Positions 1-9,559 of a stretch of DNA of 64,000 nt are shown one piece after another. Source of the DNA: Paraspadella gotoi (taxonomy: Eukaryota; Chaetognatha); assembly GCA_051294375.1 (NCBI GenBank), contig CM119271.1:15568770-15632769 (forward strand), read 5' to 3'. The translations under genes were made by a program, and so were the position numbers. Positions within the stretch are counted from its first letter, which is position 1. Every line of letters begins with the position of its first letter. Under the pieces are notes generated by a model that made no database searches, had not been told where the DNA came from, and saw only the letters and a program-made list of their open reading frames with translations.

Positions 1-86
1 CCGAAGACGTTGACGCCCTCTTCAACCTGCGGACCCAACTGGACGACCTGTTCCACCGTCTCCTTCTTTTGCTTTCGCGGCGCCAT
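1..86 (-). CDS. RPS14: Ribosomal protein uS11 (RPS14), N-terminal part, cut by window edge
   Basis: Only the first 28-29 codons lie in the window. Reading leftward from the ATG at 84-86 gives MAPRKQKKETVEQVV, then QLGPQVEEGVNVFG, which matches the very conserved N-terminus of eukaryotic RPS14 (human begins MAPRKGKEKKEEQ and continues to LGPQVAEGENVFG). The product is a small-subunit ribosomal protein of the platform, near the 3' end of 18S rRNA. The rest of the gene is off the left edge. No splice donor is visible before the edge. Confidence 0.9.
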   Translation of the reverse strand, partial: MAPRKQKKETVEQVVQLGPQVEEGVNVF

Positions 87-553
87 TTTTCAAAAAAATG
101 TTTTTTCTTTAGTTTATTCTTAGGAATCTGAAAGAATATAATCACATGTAATCATAGAATTATGAAAGATCAACTTCCTTTCGAAAAACTAGAAATAGAA
201 TGGCAGAATTTTAAAAATAGCTTAATAAAAGTTTATTTTAAAATGTGCGAAAAAAATTTATCAAAAATTGGTCAAACAAATTTCTCAAAGCATCAAATAG
301 AAAAAAGTATGATAAACTCAAAGATAATAAAAAAAAAAAAAGATTTTTAAAATTGTTTTCAGTCTCGGTTTAAAACCCGAAAATTAACTTAGTTGTTAAC
401 CCGAATCTTTTCCCCTCAAAACGAAATCAGCAAATTCAGTTTTAATTTCTAGTCTCTTTTTTTTACGAAACGAAATAAAAAAAGGCGATGAATTTAATTA
501 GTTCAAATTAGGACGATTATTTTGAAACCCTCGTCTCCAGATCGGGTTCGACG

Positions 554-617
<64 letters not shown>

Positions 618-751
618 AGGTGAGTTTAATCATTAACTCATTCTGATTTTTTAAGTTTATCCGATCGGCTAAAAATAGATCAAAAACGAAAATAACAGCC
701 AACGCTATCTGTGTCACCAATAAATAATAAACATGTTAACAGATTGAAAAC
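87..751. other. Intergenic, AT-rich, with a (GA)n microsatellite
   Basis: No convincing gene is seen. The stretch is the upstream region of RPS14 on one side and the 3' flank of the 567-residue orphan on the other. It carries a pure GA dinucleotide run at about 560-615. The 62-codon open frame at 162-350 is lysine and asparagine rich, as expected of AT-rich noncoding DNA. Confidence 0.6.
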
Positions 752-2455
752 CTATAACTTCCACGTTTCCCCATCTTCCTCCCTCATCTCTTTCTCATTC
801 TTCTTCTTCTTCTCCTCTTCTTCGAACAAAGCGAGACACAATTCGCGGACTCGTCGTTTCCTTCCATCATCCATTTGTTCTCGCGTCGTCTTTATTTCTT
901 CTCTTATCGTCATATCGTCTGGCGTCGCCGGATCCTGCTTCGCGACCGTTTCTGATTGCCCTTCCTTCGACTTGGCCTCAAACTTGGCCCGTCGTCTGAT
1001 TCTTTGCGCCTGTCGTCGTCTAGAGTTCCTACTTTTTATTTTATTCGCGTTAGCATCGTTTTTAGTCACAGCGGCCGAAGTCGTGGGAGTTTTAGCGCTC
1101 ATGAGCGGAACGTCGGTTTTTTGGGTTTTATTCTTTGGGTTTTGTTTTTTTTTAATTATCTGTGATTTCGAGGGATGAGAATTCTCGGTTGGCTTTGATC
1201 TTTTTCGACATCGACGCGAATCCCGAGTCGACGAGTTGGTCAGTTGTCCAGTGGTCGCGCCATGATTTGTGGGGAAATACCCGTCGAAAAAGGCGGAATT
1301 GGAAGAGTCTTCGCGTCCCAGACCCCAATTTCCGTCGGAGGTCGGCCCGTCGCTATGACAACCCAGAGTCTCATTCGTGAATTCATCGTAAGCATCTCCT
1401 TGACCGAAACGATGATAAGAGTTGGCTGAAGATCGGTGCGACTTAGAAAAGAGGAATCTGGGTTTTGGAGATCGAAAGCGATCGAGTCGAGTTTGTCGAT
1501 AAGACGAAGTTTTCCCTGGAGGAGACGTTGAGTCTAAGAAGGAATCGTCGTTCCAACCTTCGGGGTAAATCGAGGAAGAAGCAAACCCGTTGTCGTTGAC
1601 TATTGCGACTAACTCTTTGGATTCAGACCGTTCAAACTCCCTTACATCCGAAGGTCCCGACACCCTTGAAGAAGCTAACTGGTAGTCGCCTAACTTTACA
1701 TCCAGTTCTTGCGACAGAGTTGCAGACCTGTTACTGCCGAGCCTTGCATCCAACTTTCTTGATGACGAATACCGGTCGCCGCCTACTGAAGATTTGAACT
1801 GATGGCCTAACCTTGCATGCAATTCTTTGGGAGAAGTAGACCGGTCCCGGTTGTTGCCTAAATTTGCATCGAACCGGTCGCCATCTCTCCTTGCTGAAGT
1901 AACGAACTGGTTGTCGCCTCTAGACGAAGAAGCGGGCCGGTCACGGCTTTCCCTCTTAACCATCGGTCTAGATGAAGACGTAAACCGGTCGCTGCTCAAC
2001 CTCGCGTCCAACTCCTTTGATGAAGAAGCGAAACGGTCTCTTCCCAGCCTCGAGTCCAACTCTCTGAAATCGTCCCTGGCCGTTGAGGAAAACTCCTCGT
2101 AAAGGGCGATGACTTCAGCGTCGGGATAAACGCAGACGGGCATCCCGGTCGAAGACCAAATTGGCGGTTTGTCCACGATCGTCATCCCGCGAAAGTATAC
2201 TTCGTCCTTCCAATCAGCGATCGCCCGCGTCAACTCCCTCGTCGACCGCACCACGATGACTTCCCGCCGATCGAGTCTCCCGTCGAAGGATTTGTCCAAC
2301 GACTTGGCCGAGTGTGGTCCGGAAAGACGAAGGCGCCACAACTCGCCCGTCACCGACGACCCAACCGCCACGAGGCGCTCCTCGCCGTCTCGTCCGGTTG
2401 GAAGGGGGTAGATGACGACAACAACGACTTGATGGTCAAATGTCAAAGTCGCCAT
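752..2455 (-). CDS. Orphan protein with paralogous N-terminal domain and degenerate internal repeats (567 aa)
   Basis: I do not recognise the family. The 567-codon frame starts at an ATG (2453-2455). Residues 1 to about 105 form a compact domain (MATLTFDHQVVVV, then GELWRLRL, ELTRAIADWKDEV, IVDKPPIWSS) that recurs in the gene at 4353-4754, so the two are tandem paralogues. Residues of about 120-290 are degenerate copies of a unit like ELDARLGSDRFASSS. The C-terminal third is basic, then ends in a lysine/glutamate tract (EEEEKKKKNEKE) that suggests a coiled or disordered tail. No signal peptide or membrane segment is visible. It appears intronless, and I cannot exclude additional exons. Coding status is supported by the paralogue and the length of the frame, not by homology to a named family. 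Confidence 0.65.
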   Translation of the reverse strand: MATLTFDHQVVVVVIYPLPTGRDGEERLVAVGSSVTGELWRLRLSGPHSAKSLDKSFDGRLDRREVIVVRSTRELTRAIADWKDEVYFRGMTIVDKPPIWSSTGMPVCVYPDAEVIALYEEFSSTARDDFRELDSRLGRDRFASSSKELDARLSSDRFTSSSRPMVKRESRDRPASSSRGDNQFVTSARRDGDRFDANLGNNRDRSTSPKELHARLGHQFKSSVGGDRYSSSRKLDARLGSNRSATLSQELDVKLGDYQLASSRVSGPSDVREFERSESKELVAIVNDNGFASSSIYPEGWNDDSFLDSTSPPGKTSSYRQTRLDRFRSPKPRFLFSKSHRSSANSYHRFGQGDAYDEFTNETLGCHSDGPTSDGNWGLGREDSSNSAFFDGYFPTNHGATTGQLTNSSTRDSRRCRKRSKPTENSHPSKSQIIKKKQNPKNKTQKTDVPLMSAKTPTTSAAVTKNDANANKIKSRNSRRRQAQRIRRRAKFEAKSKEGQSETVAKQDPATPDDMTIREEIKTTREQMDDGRKRRVRELCLALFEEEEKKKKNEKEMREEDGETWKL

Positions 2456-2748
2456 GTCGATATCAAAGGGGGCGTGGCTGACAATTGATTTCTTCGCTAT
2501 TAATTAATCAATAATTTTCATTAATATTCAACCTAAAGCAAATAAGGAAAAATAAATTAGGTTCTGGTGATATACATACATAATTAATTATAACTAAGAT
2601 CAAAAAGGTTTTAATATTCAACTCTCGACGATCAGGGCTGAAACAAATACGAAAGAAAAATTAACTAATTGTTGTGACCACTGGAAGAGTCTATTCTTTG
2701 AATTTAGCTTACAGGGTATTTCCACAAGTGTTGGAAAATTGAAATTGA

Positions 2749-3630
2749 CTACACGGAGATCGAATCCAAGTTGACCACTTCCACGCCGCTCATCTTTTTC
2801 ATCTCCCTCGCGACGGACATCAACAATTTCTGAGAAATCCTCGGTTTGTTTTCTTGATAATTTTCCTCCAAAGTTGGAGGGTAAATGATGCTGATATTGA
2901 GTGGATTCTTTTCTTTTCTCACTCCTTCCCATTTCTTTTTCTTCTTATTTTCTCTCACTCCTTCACACTCCATTACCAATTGCCTCTCTTTTCTCACTCC
3001 TACCCACTCCACCATCACTTCCTCCTCATCTCTCGCTTCTACCCACCCATTTACTAAGTTTCTATCTTTTCTCACTCCTTCCCACTCCACCATCATTTCC
3101 TCTTCATCTATCGCTCCTTCCCACTCATTTTTCATGCTTCTCTCTTTTCTCACTCCTTCCCACTCCACCATCACTTCCTCCTCATCTCTCGCTTCTACCC
3201 ACTCATTTTTCATGCTTCTCTCTTTTCTCACTCCTTCCCACTCCACTATCACTTCCTCCTCCTTTTCGCACTTTCCCGCCCACTCCGCCACCACTTTCTC
3301 CCACTTTTCCCTCTCTTGCTCCAAGGCCAAGTTCACTTTTCTTTTTCTTCTTTTCCTTTTCTTTCCCATCGTCGTGGATGTTCCCTTCACTATTGACTTT
3401 GACGCAATCGAATCAAGACGCCGCTGTTGCTTGGCAACCGAGGAAAAAGAATCAACGGATCCCAAGGAGAATGGATTACTGTGAGATGTTGTGGACTTCA
3501 TTGAGGGCTTAGCCTTTGGAACTGGCTCGTTCGTCAATTTCGATTTTGGATCGGCGTTACTTTTAGATTTTTTGTAAGCGACAACATTAGTAATTTTTTT
3601 AGCTTTCCTCTTACTTCCGGAATATCCCAT
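2749..3630 (-). CDS. Hypothetical lysine/glutamate-rich protein with tandem EEEVMVEWEGVRKER repeats (293 aa)
   Basis: I do not recognise this protein. The frame begins MGYSGSKRKAKK at 3630 with a basic, serine-rich N-terminal half including KKRKRRKRK, a likely nuclear localisation signal. Residues of about 115-235 are five or six tandem units built on EEEVMVEWEGVRKERSMKNEW, spaced about 21-23 residues and probably helical. The last 30 residues (ISQKLLMSVAREMKKMSGVE) are non-repetitive. The reading frame stays open upstream of the ATG to about 3775 without another ATG, so an earlier exon is possible. The opposite strand is a pyrimidine-rich pseudo-ORF that I regard as a shadow. Confidence 0.5.
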   Translation of the reverse strand: MGYSGSKRKAKKITNVVAYKKSKSNADPKSKLTNEPVPKAKPSMKSTTSHSNPFSLGSVDSFSSVAKQQRRLDSIASKSIVKGTSTTMGKKRKRRKRKVNLALEQEREKWEKVVAEWAGKCEKEEEVIVEWEGVRKERSMKNEWVEARDEEEVMVEWEGVRKERSMKNEWEGAIDEEEMMVEWEGVRKDRNLVNGWVEARDEEEVMVEWVGVRKERQLVMECEGVRENKKKKKWEGVRKEKNPLNISIIYPPTLEENYQENKPRISQKLLMSVAREMKKMSGVEVVNLDSISV

Positions 3631-3744
3631 TAAAAATGGCGAGCTCCCATCGGACTTCGAGTTTAAATCTGACCCTTTGGTTAAGGGGACCGGCTGATTA
3701 TTCTTAGGATTAAAAGAGTTGATTCCACTCTGAAGCGAAGGATG

Positions 3745-3845
3745 TGTTGGAGAGACTTTTGTAAAAAGAAAGGAATATCTCTTACTGACTTAGTCTTAGG
3801 ATTGTAAGGATTAAATTAATTTAGAAAACAAAAGTCTCTCCAACA
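3745..3845. repeat. 18-bp perfect inverted repeat, 65 bp apart
   Basis: TGTTGGAGAGACTTTTGT at 3745-3762 is the exact reverse complement of 3828-3845. The spacer is AT-rich. The arrangement would fold into a hairpin or could be the ends of a 101-bp MITE. I see no clear target-site duplication. Confidence 0.7.
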
Positions 3846-3944
3846 GTTGAAGAAAAAATTACAAATTAAAAAAAAAACTCGGGTGTATAAAAAAAGCTAA
3901 AACTTGAAAGTAACAACTTTAATAAGCTCTTGGTCTTATAATGA

Positions 3945-4215
3945 AGGTATGGCAACAGCCGGGTAGCCTGTGATGCCCATTGGGATGGGGCATCTCACTG
4001 TTGGCTCTGGGGGCTTCCGACCCTCAGTGACGCATCCAGTCACTAGCGCGGCTACCCTCGGACGGTCTCGCTTTGCCAACGCAGAGGGAAGTCGTTAGGA
4101 CTGTGGATGGAACACTACGCCTGGGATAGTGTGTTCCCCCTCTGAGCCAATGGATTTGGCTGAACGATGGTGGACGTGAGTTGGTGTGAATATACCGCCA
4201 CAAAGGGCCATTATT
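3945..4215. other. GC-rich, hairpin-dense intergenic island
   Basis: In an AT-rich setting this 270-bp block is GC-rich and holds several nested inverted repeats: GATGCCC/GGGGCATC near 3971-3993, GGGTAGCC near 3960 against GGCTACCC near 4050, and GGAACACTAC/AGTGTGTTCC near 4110-4137. No open frame explains it. It could be a SINE or other structured repeat, or a structured noncoding RNA. The rest of 3631-4352 shows nothing else besides the inverted repeat at 3745-3845. Confidence 0.4.
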
Positions 4216-4352
4216 TTAGGGTCAAAAAATTAGTGGGTGTACAAAGAAATCTGAAACTTATTTCTTACGATGTTTAAAGGTTTAAACTGATTGCCCTAAA
4301 AAAATATGAATTTATTAAATAAAATGAACCCCGAGTTTTTTTTGTTTTTTTT

Positions 4353-4754
4353 TTAAAGGCCAACCCCGCTTCCTTGCTCATTGGGAGAATCGGAAGCCTT
4401 TGACCCCCAGAAGGTCGTAGTGGACCAAACGGGACTCTTGTCCGTCACGAAGATTCCGCCCACGCCTCCGCCCACAGCTCCGCCCACTGCTCCGCCATTC
4501 TCCCTCCAATCGGCGATGGCCAACATCATATCTTTCGACGGACGAACGAATACGATCTCCCGATCTTCGAGTCGATCCAACGTTCGCGTCAAACTCGCCT
4601 CCAACGATGTCGCCGTCAGAGGTCTCGCGAGAGGGAGACGCCATTTATTTCCCCCAACCGTCATCGCCATGGCGACGAGTTTTCCTTCGCCGCGTCCGGT
4701 TCGCGGACACTCCTGGACGACGACGACGCGGTGGTCAAAGGAGAGGGTCGCCAT
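4353..4754 (-). CDS. Short paralogue of the orphan at 752-2455 (133 aa)
   Basis: The frame starts MATLSFDHRVVVVQ at 4754 and parallels the first 105 residues of the 567-residue orphan: WRLPLARP against WRLRLSGP, MMLAIADWREN against LTRAIADWKDE, and VTDKSPVWST against IVDKPPIWSS. It lacks the repeat region and ends after a glycine/alanine/valine stretch (GGAVGGAVGGGVGG). It is either a short family member or a first exon; no downstream exon is obvious. Family and function are unknown. Confidence 0.55.
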   Translation of the reverse strand: MATLSFDHRVVVVQECPRTGRGEGKLVAMAMTVGGNKWRLPLARPLTATSLEASLTRTLDRLEDREIVFVRPSKDMMLAIADWRENGGAVGGAVGGGVGGIFVTDKSPVWSTTTFWGSKASDSPNEQGSGVGL

Positions 4755-5278
4755 TTGAGCGGACGACGAGAAGGTTGGACGTGAAGGAGGAAACTTGAAA
4801 TTTGGTTGTTTATGTAACTGACTTTATAAAATTTAGTCAAAGTTAAAACGTAATAACAAAATTCTGACAAAAAATGGTAAGAGAAAAAAAAAGAGCAAAG
4901 GCCCAGAGCGGCGGTAGTCGAGACTCGTGACGTTATCCTCGTTCTTGGCGCCAAAGTTTGAATGTTATAACGAATTAATTTTTTTTTAAACAAAACCTTC
5001 ATGTGAGAAAAAGAATAGGTATTCAACGATTTATAATTGCAAATAAAAAACTCTCAATAAGTATCACATTTTATTTTCGAGAATTCATTCCAACAACATT
5101 CACAACCATTAAAATTTGTTCAAATTTATAAATAATAAAAAGAAAGTTTAAATGGAATGCCAAGTGCTTACCCTCAACGACGATCCCAAAAACGATCGAT
5201 AATTTTAAAAAACCAATTACGTTGCACAAATTAACCCAACGCAGCGCGACGCTACGTTACGCGTATCATCCCGTCCCT
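4755..5278. other. Intergenic, nothing recognised
   Basis: This lies between the orphan paralogue start and the SDR stop. It is AT-rich with scattered frames under 125 codons that lack homology or sensible composition. Confidence 0.5.
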
Positions 5279-6205
5279 TCATTCCGTTTTGCCTTCTCTT
5301 CCGACGAAGGAATCCATGAGGTCCGTCCCGCCCAAAAAGTCTGACAACGCCCTCATGGCTTTGGTCGGCAGGAGAGGCTTGATGATGTAGAGGCACCACA
5401 TGATCCTCGGCGCCAAGACAAAGTCCGTCTCTGTTAGGACGGCGTCGACGACGAGGTCCGCCACGTATTCCGGAGTCAAAACCGGAAGGAGGCCGGGAAA
5501 CCTCGATGCGGCGCCGGCGAAGAGGCCCGTCGAGATTATGTAGGGACAGACGGTGGTGACTTTGACGCCGTCTTTGCCTTCGCCGTGCAGCTCGACGGCG
5601 AGGCTCTCCGCGAACCCGACGGCGGCGTGCTTGGAGGCGCAGTAGTCTGCCAACTTGCGAAGGCCGAAGAGACCGGCGGAGGAGGCGATGATGACCACGT
5701 GACCCGCGTTACGTCGCATCATTCCCGCCAAAAATTCGCGCGTGGTCCACATGACGGCGTCGGCATTGACCTTCATCACTTTGGCAGAGGACGCCGGGGG
5801 CGTGTCCATTATTAACTTGCCGCAAACGATACCGGCGTTGTTGACGAGGATGTCGACGAGGCCGATTTCCGCCTCCACGCGGCGCGCCGTATCCTCGAGC
5901 CGATCGGCGTCGCAGAGATCGATCGTGTAAGGAAAGGCGACGCCGCCGGCTGCGCGGATCTTGGCCGCCGTGTCGGCGTTGCCGGAGGGATTGACGTCCC
6001 AGAGGACGACCTTGGCGCCCAGGGAGGCGAAGCGCCGCGCCATGAGGGCGCCGATGCCGGATCCGGCGCCGGTGACCAGAACGATCTTTCCCGAGACGTC
6101 CTTGCGTCGAAGGAGGAAAGGAAGGCAGGTGCGAAGGGCGGCGTCGAACCACGAGACGAGGATGCGAAGGACGAGCGCCAACATTTCCAAGAAAAGACCC
6201 AACAT
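5279..6205 (-). CDS. SDR16C-family short-chain dehydrogenase (retinol dehydrogenase 10 / 17-beta-HSD 11 type, 308 aa)
   Basis: This is a single-exon classical short-chain dehydrogenase/reductase, predicted to oxidise or reduce a retinoid or steroid-like alcohol with NAD(P). An N-terminal hydrophobic segment (residues 1-30, MLGLFLEMLALVLRILVSWF) fits the ER or lipid-droplet anchor of the SDR16C group. Visible motifs are the Rossmann glycine motif TGAGSGIG (about 46-53), the NNAG motif (about 120), the catalytic serine in IIASSAGLFG and the YCASK active site (Tyr and Lys about 187-191). Length (308) matches RDHE2, HSD17B11 and HSD17B13 (about 300). The start is the first ATG before the hydrophobic segment. 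Exact substrate cannot be assigned by sequence. It is an independent gene between the orphan paralogue and NELFE. Confidence 0.9.
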   Translation of the reverse strand: MLGLFLEMLALVLRILVSWFDAALRTCLPFLLRRKDVSGKIVLVTGAGSGIGALMARRFASLGAKVVLWDVNPSGNADTAAKIRAAGGVAFPYTIDLCDADRLEDTARRVEAEIGLVDILVNNAGIVCGKLIMDTPPASSAKVMKVNADAVMWTTREFLAGMMRRNAGHVVIIASSAGLFGLRKLADYCASKHAAVGFAESLAVELHGEGKDGVKVTTVCPYIISTGLFAGAASRFPGLLPVLTPEYVADLVVDAVLTETDFVLAPRIMWCLYIIKPLLPTKAMRALSDFLGGTDLMDSFVGREGKTE

Positions 6206-6431
6206 TTTTGGGTTTTTGTTGGAAAAGAATAAAATGTTTCGTCGCCTTTTTCAATTCAAAAATAATAATGATGACAATGATGATGCGAGGGTTTGTGGAT
6301 TTCGCAACAAGACTCATTCCAGGAAAATGTTTACCGATCGACGGAATAAAATAAAACAAATAGAAAACATTTAATGGAAAAGTCGAGGGAAATGATTTGG
6401 TGGTTTTCTCAGGTTGCGACGCGAGAGTGGG

Positions 6432-9200
6432 TTACTCAAACTCCTCGTCGATGTCATAAGTCACGAGCGATCTCTGGTCCATATGTTCGCCCTTGTGATC
6501 GTTGGACAACGCCATCGACGTCCACTCCCGCGCCCTTTTGTTTCCGGCTCCGCCCACCCCGCCGGCGTCTCTCTCCGCGGCGGCCACGGCGGCGGCATTG
6601 GCGGCCGACGCCTTCAACGCCTCCACGTCGGGCTGGTGGCGCGCCATGACGACGTGTAGGTGAATGTCGGCCACCATCGTGGCGTCCATGCGGCGGGCGG
6701 CGACGGCGGCGTCTTCAGAGTCGGCGAACGTCACGAACCTAGAGTAATGGAACGAATAGAACTTAATGTTTAAAATGAGTATTAGATCATATATTGTCTT
6801 AAATGGTTAAAAGCAGTTGACCGACCAGTTGTGTGGATTGTCTGGGTCGGCTTTGAGAAGGAGGATGTTGCCGTGGCGAGAGAAGGCCGTTCGAACAATG
6901 TCTTCGTTGAGGCCGTGACCTTTGACGAAGAGAGTGTTGCCCTGGGAAAGATGGAAAATAGGCATAATTTAATGGGCAATTAAATATAGACAGATAGTCT
7001 TTATTATAAGCTTGTAGAATTCTTGACGGTGCCATTTCTACAATGAAATATTCGAATAATAATTTGAAAACTAAATCATTATTAAAACCTATTAAAACCT
7101 ATTAAAAGTATTGGCTAAAACCGTAAAATAAGACTACTATGAAAACTGTATCAAAAAATATGAAAAATGATCTAAACTGCTCAATATGTAAATGAGATTG
7201 AAGAACTCAATTTCATTTGAAATGAACAACAAATTATTCTGCTACACCCCATTGTCATTTAAACTTTTTTGTTTTGAGCTTAGTCTTACCTTGGCCGGGT
7301 GAGTCCGCTTCTTTCTGTCTTCACCTCGCGCGTTCGATGTCGTCCCGATGGAGGGCGCTCTTCTTGTTGGGCGTTCTTCGTCGTCGGCGGCGCCGGCGAA
7401 GCAGCGGGATGCGACTTGCGACGATCAGCGTCCCGCTCTCGTTGTCGGTCCGTTCGCGGACGCGACGATCCAGGTCGGCCGCGTCTTCTTCGGAGGTGGA
7501 TTCTATTCAATGACATTTAACGATTTTTAGAAAAAAATTTTGTAATAAACATGTTAATTATAAATAACTATGAATCAAAAGTTAACCTAGGCAAAGTAAT
7601 TAAATCATAATCCTAATTAATACAATATGCAAATTAGATTAAACTCATTTCATGTATCGAAAGCATATCTTTCTCCATCACCTCGCCTATCTCCCGCTTT
7701 GACGAAGAAGTTGTCGTATGTCCCTACTTTCCGCTTGGCTTCACTTAGCCCGATTCCACTTCCGCCGTTGCTGCTGCTGCTGCTGCCGCCGCGCCCTTCC
7801 TCATCTTTCTCGCTCGACGCCGCTGAGAAGGGAGTGTAGTCGACAGAGGCGTTGCCGCTTTTGTCCGGATCCTCCAGGCGGCGTTCAAGATTGCGAGACC
7901 GTTTGAATTCCTGGGGTTAAAAGATAATTGATAATAATAAATCATTTCAAATTAATTTTAAAACATTTTTATTTAGTTGAGATAGTCGCGCGGCGGCCAA
8001 AAGTATTTAAATCTAAATAAATACTTTCTCTGACACTAATTTATCGCCCCCCCCCCGAAAAATGGAGATCAAAACGACAACAACAAGTGTTACCTGTTTC
8101 TTTCTCTCGTTGATATTGATCTTGATGAGTCCCTTCGCCACGAGAAGCTTCGCCTCTTCCTTCCGTTGCTCCGCCGTCTTCTCCGTCTCTGAAACATGGA
8201 AGATGTCCAATGAGTATCATTAAAAACTAAAGATTAATTATTAAATTAATATTTATTAATATTAACCTTCGACTCGTTCTCTTGGTTTTTTATCAATAAA
8301 AACTAAAGATTAATTATTAAATTGATATTTATTAATATTAACCTTCGACTCGTCCTCTCGATTTTTTATTAATAAAAACTAAAGATTAATTATTAAATTG
8401 ATATTTATTAATATTAACCTTCGACTCGTCCTCTCGATTTTTTATCAATAAAAACTAAAGATTAAGTATTAAATTAATATTTATTAATATTAACCTTCGA
8501 CTCGACCTCTCGATTTTTTTCCGTCCACCGATTTGGATTCTGATTTGGAGGAGGAAGAGGAAGAGGAGAGGCTTTTTCCCTTCGATTCCTCCTTCGACGA
8601 TTTCTTTTGTCCTGAGACACTTTGTCCCGACTGAGGACAAGGAGGAATAAAATGACAAGGACATTGGACCAGTAAAATGTCAAGGGCGAAGAACAATACA
8701 TTACTAAGGGCTAGGAACAATCTCATATCAAGAGACCCAAAAATATTAAGCGCCAAGGACAAAAACAAAAAAATAGTAAGAACCTAAAATAACAAAGAAT
8801 CAAGGACAAAGAACAAACAAGGATCAAGGACAAAGATCAGACTAGGACAAAGAACGGAAAACAACCTAGGAAAAAGAACAGACAAGAACCAAGAAAAAAG
8901 AATGGACTAAAAACCAAGGAAAAAGAACAAGAACCAAAAACAAAGAACAGAAATATGCCCAGGACAAAAAAAACCAAAATGCCCAAGACAAAGAAGAACA
9001 AAAAAAGAAGATAAATAATACATAAATACAAGAATAATACATAAATAATACATAATCCCGACCTTATTCGTTCCGTCGGCGCCGTTGGACTTGGACGCCT
9101 CCTTCCGCTGCTTCTTCAATTCCGAGAGAATCTTCTTCTGTTTTCTGAGGAGAGCGAATTTCTTTTGGAGTTCCAACTCTTCCTCCGTCAACTGAGTCAT
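6432..9200 (-). CDS. NELFE: Negative elongation factor E (NELF-E), RRM protein, about 7 exons
   Basis: This is the RNA-binding subunit of the NELF complex, which holds RNA polymerase II in promoter-proximal pause. Exon 1 (9200-9063) encodes the leucine/lysine N-terminal helix (LTEEELELQKKFALLRKQKK), as in vertebrate NELFE. Exon 2 (8630-8495) is serine/lysine-rich. Exon 3 (8188-8094) carries AEQRKEEAKLLVAKGLI. Exon 4 (about 7911-7655) holds FKRSRNLERRLEDP, the counterpart of human FKRSRTLEGKLKDP. A basic exon follows (about 7500-7290). The RRM is in exons 6941-6826 (GNTLFVKGHGLNED, RNP2-like) and 6738-6432 (WFVTFADSEDAAVAARRM, RNP1-like). The C-terminus has VTYDIDEEFE. The frame between the basic exon and the RRM is unsure: the strong GTAAGA donor is out of phase with the frame that is open upstream, while a GTGAAG donor 38 bp earlier is in phase. 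The human RD-dipeptide array is largely replaced by a short arginine-rich stretch. Confidence 0.88.
7175..7250 (-). repeat. Copy of dispersed hairpin repeat (intron of NELFE)
   Basis: Read on the minus strand it starts TGTAGCAGAATAATTTG and holds the hairpin AAATTGAG-TTC-TTCAATCTC followed by ATTTACATATTG. It is the same family as copies at 21629, 38998, 53673 and 56965, reduced to the first 75 bp. Confidence 0.6.
8222..8520 (-). repeat. 76-bp tandem repeat (about 4 copies) covering a NELFE exon end and splice donor
   Basis: The junction motif AACCTTCGACTCG (minus strand CGAGTCGAAG|GTTAAT) recurs at 8264, 8340, 8416 and 8492, exactly 76 bp apart. Each unit includes the last about 20 bases of NELFE exon 2, its GT donor and about 50 bases of AT-rich intron. 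The copy at 8492 is the one in frame with exon 3. Confidence 0.85.
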
Positions 9201-9559
9201 TTTTTACATCCGTTTCTTTTCTTTAATAATTCAGTGAAACTTCTTTAACAAATATATTAATAGATTTGTAAAATAATATAATTCCCTCATTTCTAAGGCG
9301 AAAATTTGGAAAAAAGAGGAGGCGCATAAAAAGAGGACGGCGAGGCGCCGCTGGTTTCTCGGAGGCGATTCTTTCCACGCGAATCACGACGCGTATCACG
9401 TAGCATGGACATTGGACATTGGACAGGGACATGATCCCGATTAACGAAACCATCAACAAAAGAAAGGGACCCAATGACGGACGACGCCGCATCACAGAGA
9501 GACGAGTTGTTATTGTTGTTGACTGTTGTTGATTATTGTCTTCTTTCAAAAGGACGAAA

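Noticed and set aside
711-1178. 155-codon plus-strand frame
   Set aside because: It is antisense to the 567-residue orphan, with serine/phenylalanine runs that mirror the lysine/glutamate tail of that gene.
2885-3512. Two plus-strand frames of about 200 codons rich in Ser, Leu, Phe, Pro
   Set aside because: They mirror the tandem repeats of the minus-strand 293-residue protein; a repeat unit divisible by three keeps all frames open.
8041-8060. Poly-C tract in an NELFE intron as a possible G-quadruplex
   Set aside because: It is a single homopolymer next to exon 3; probable slippage, without separated G-runs on the other strand.
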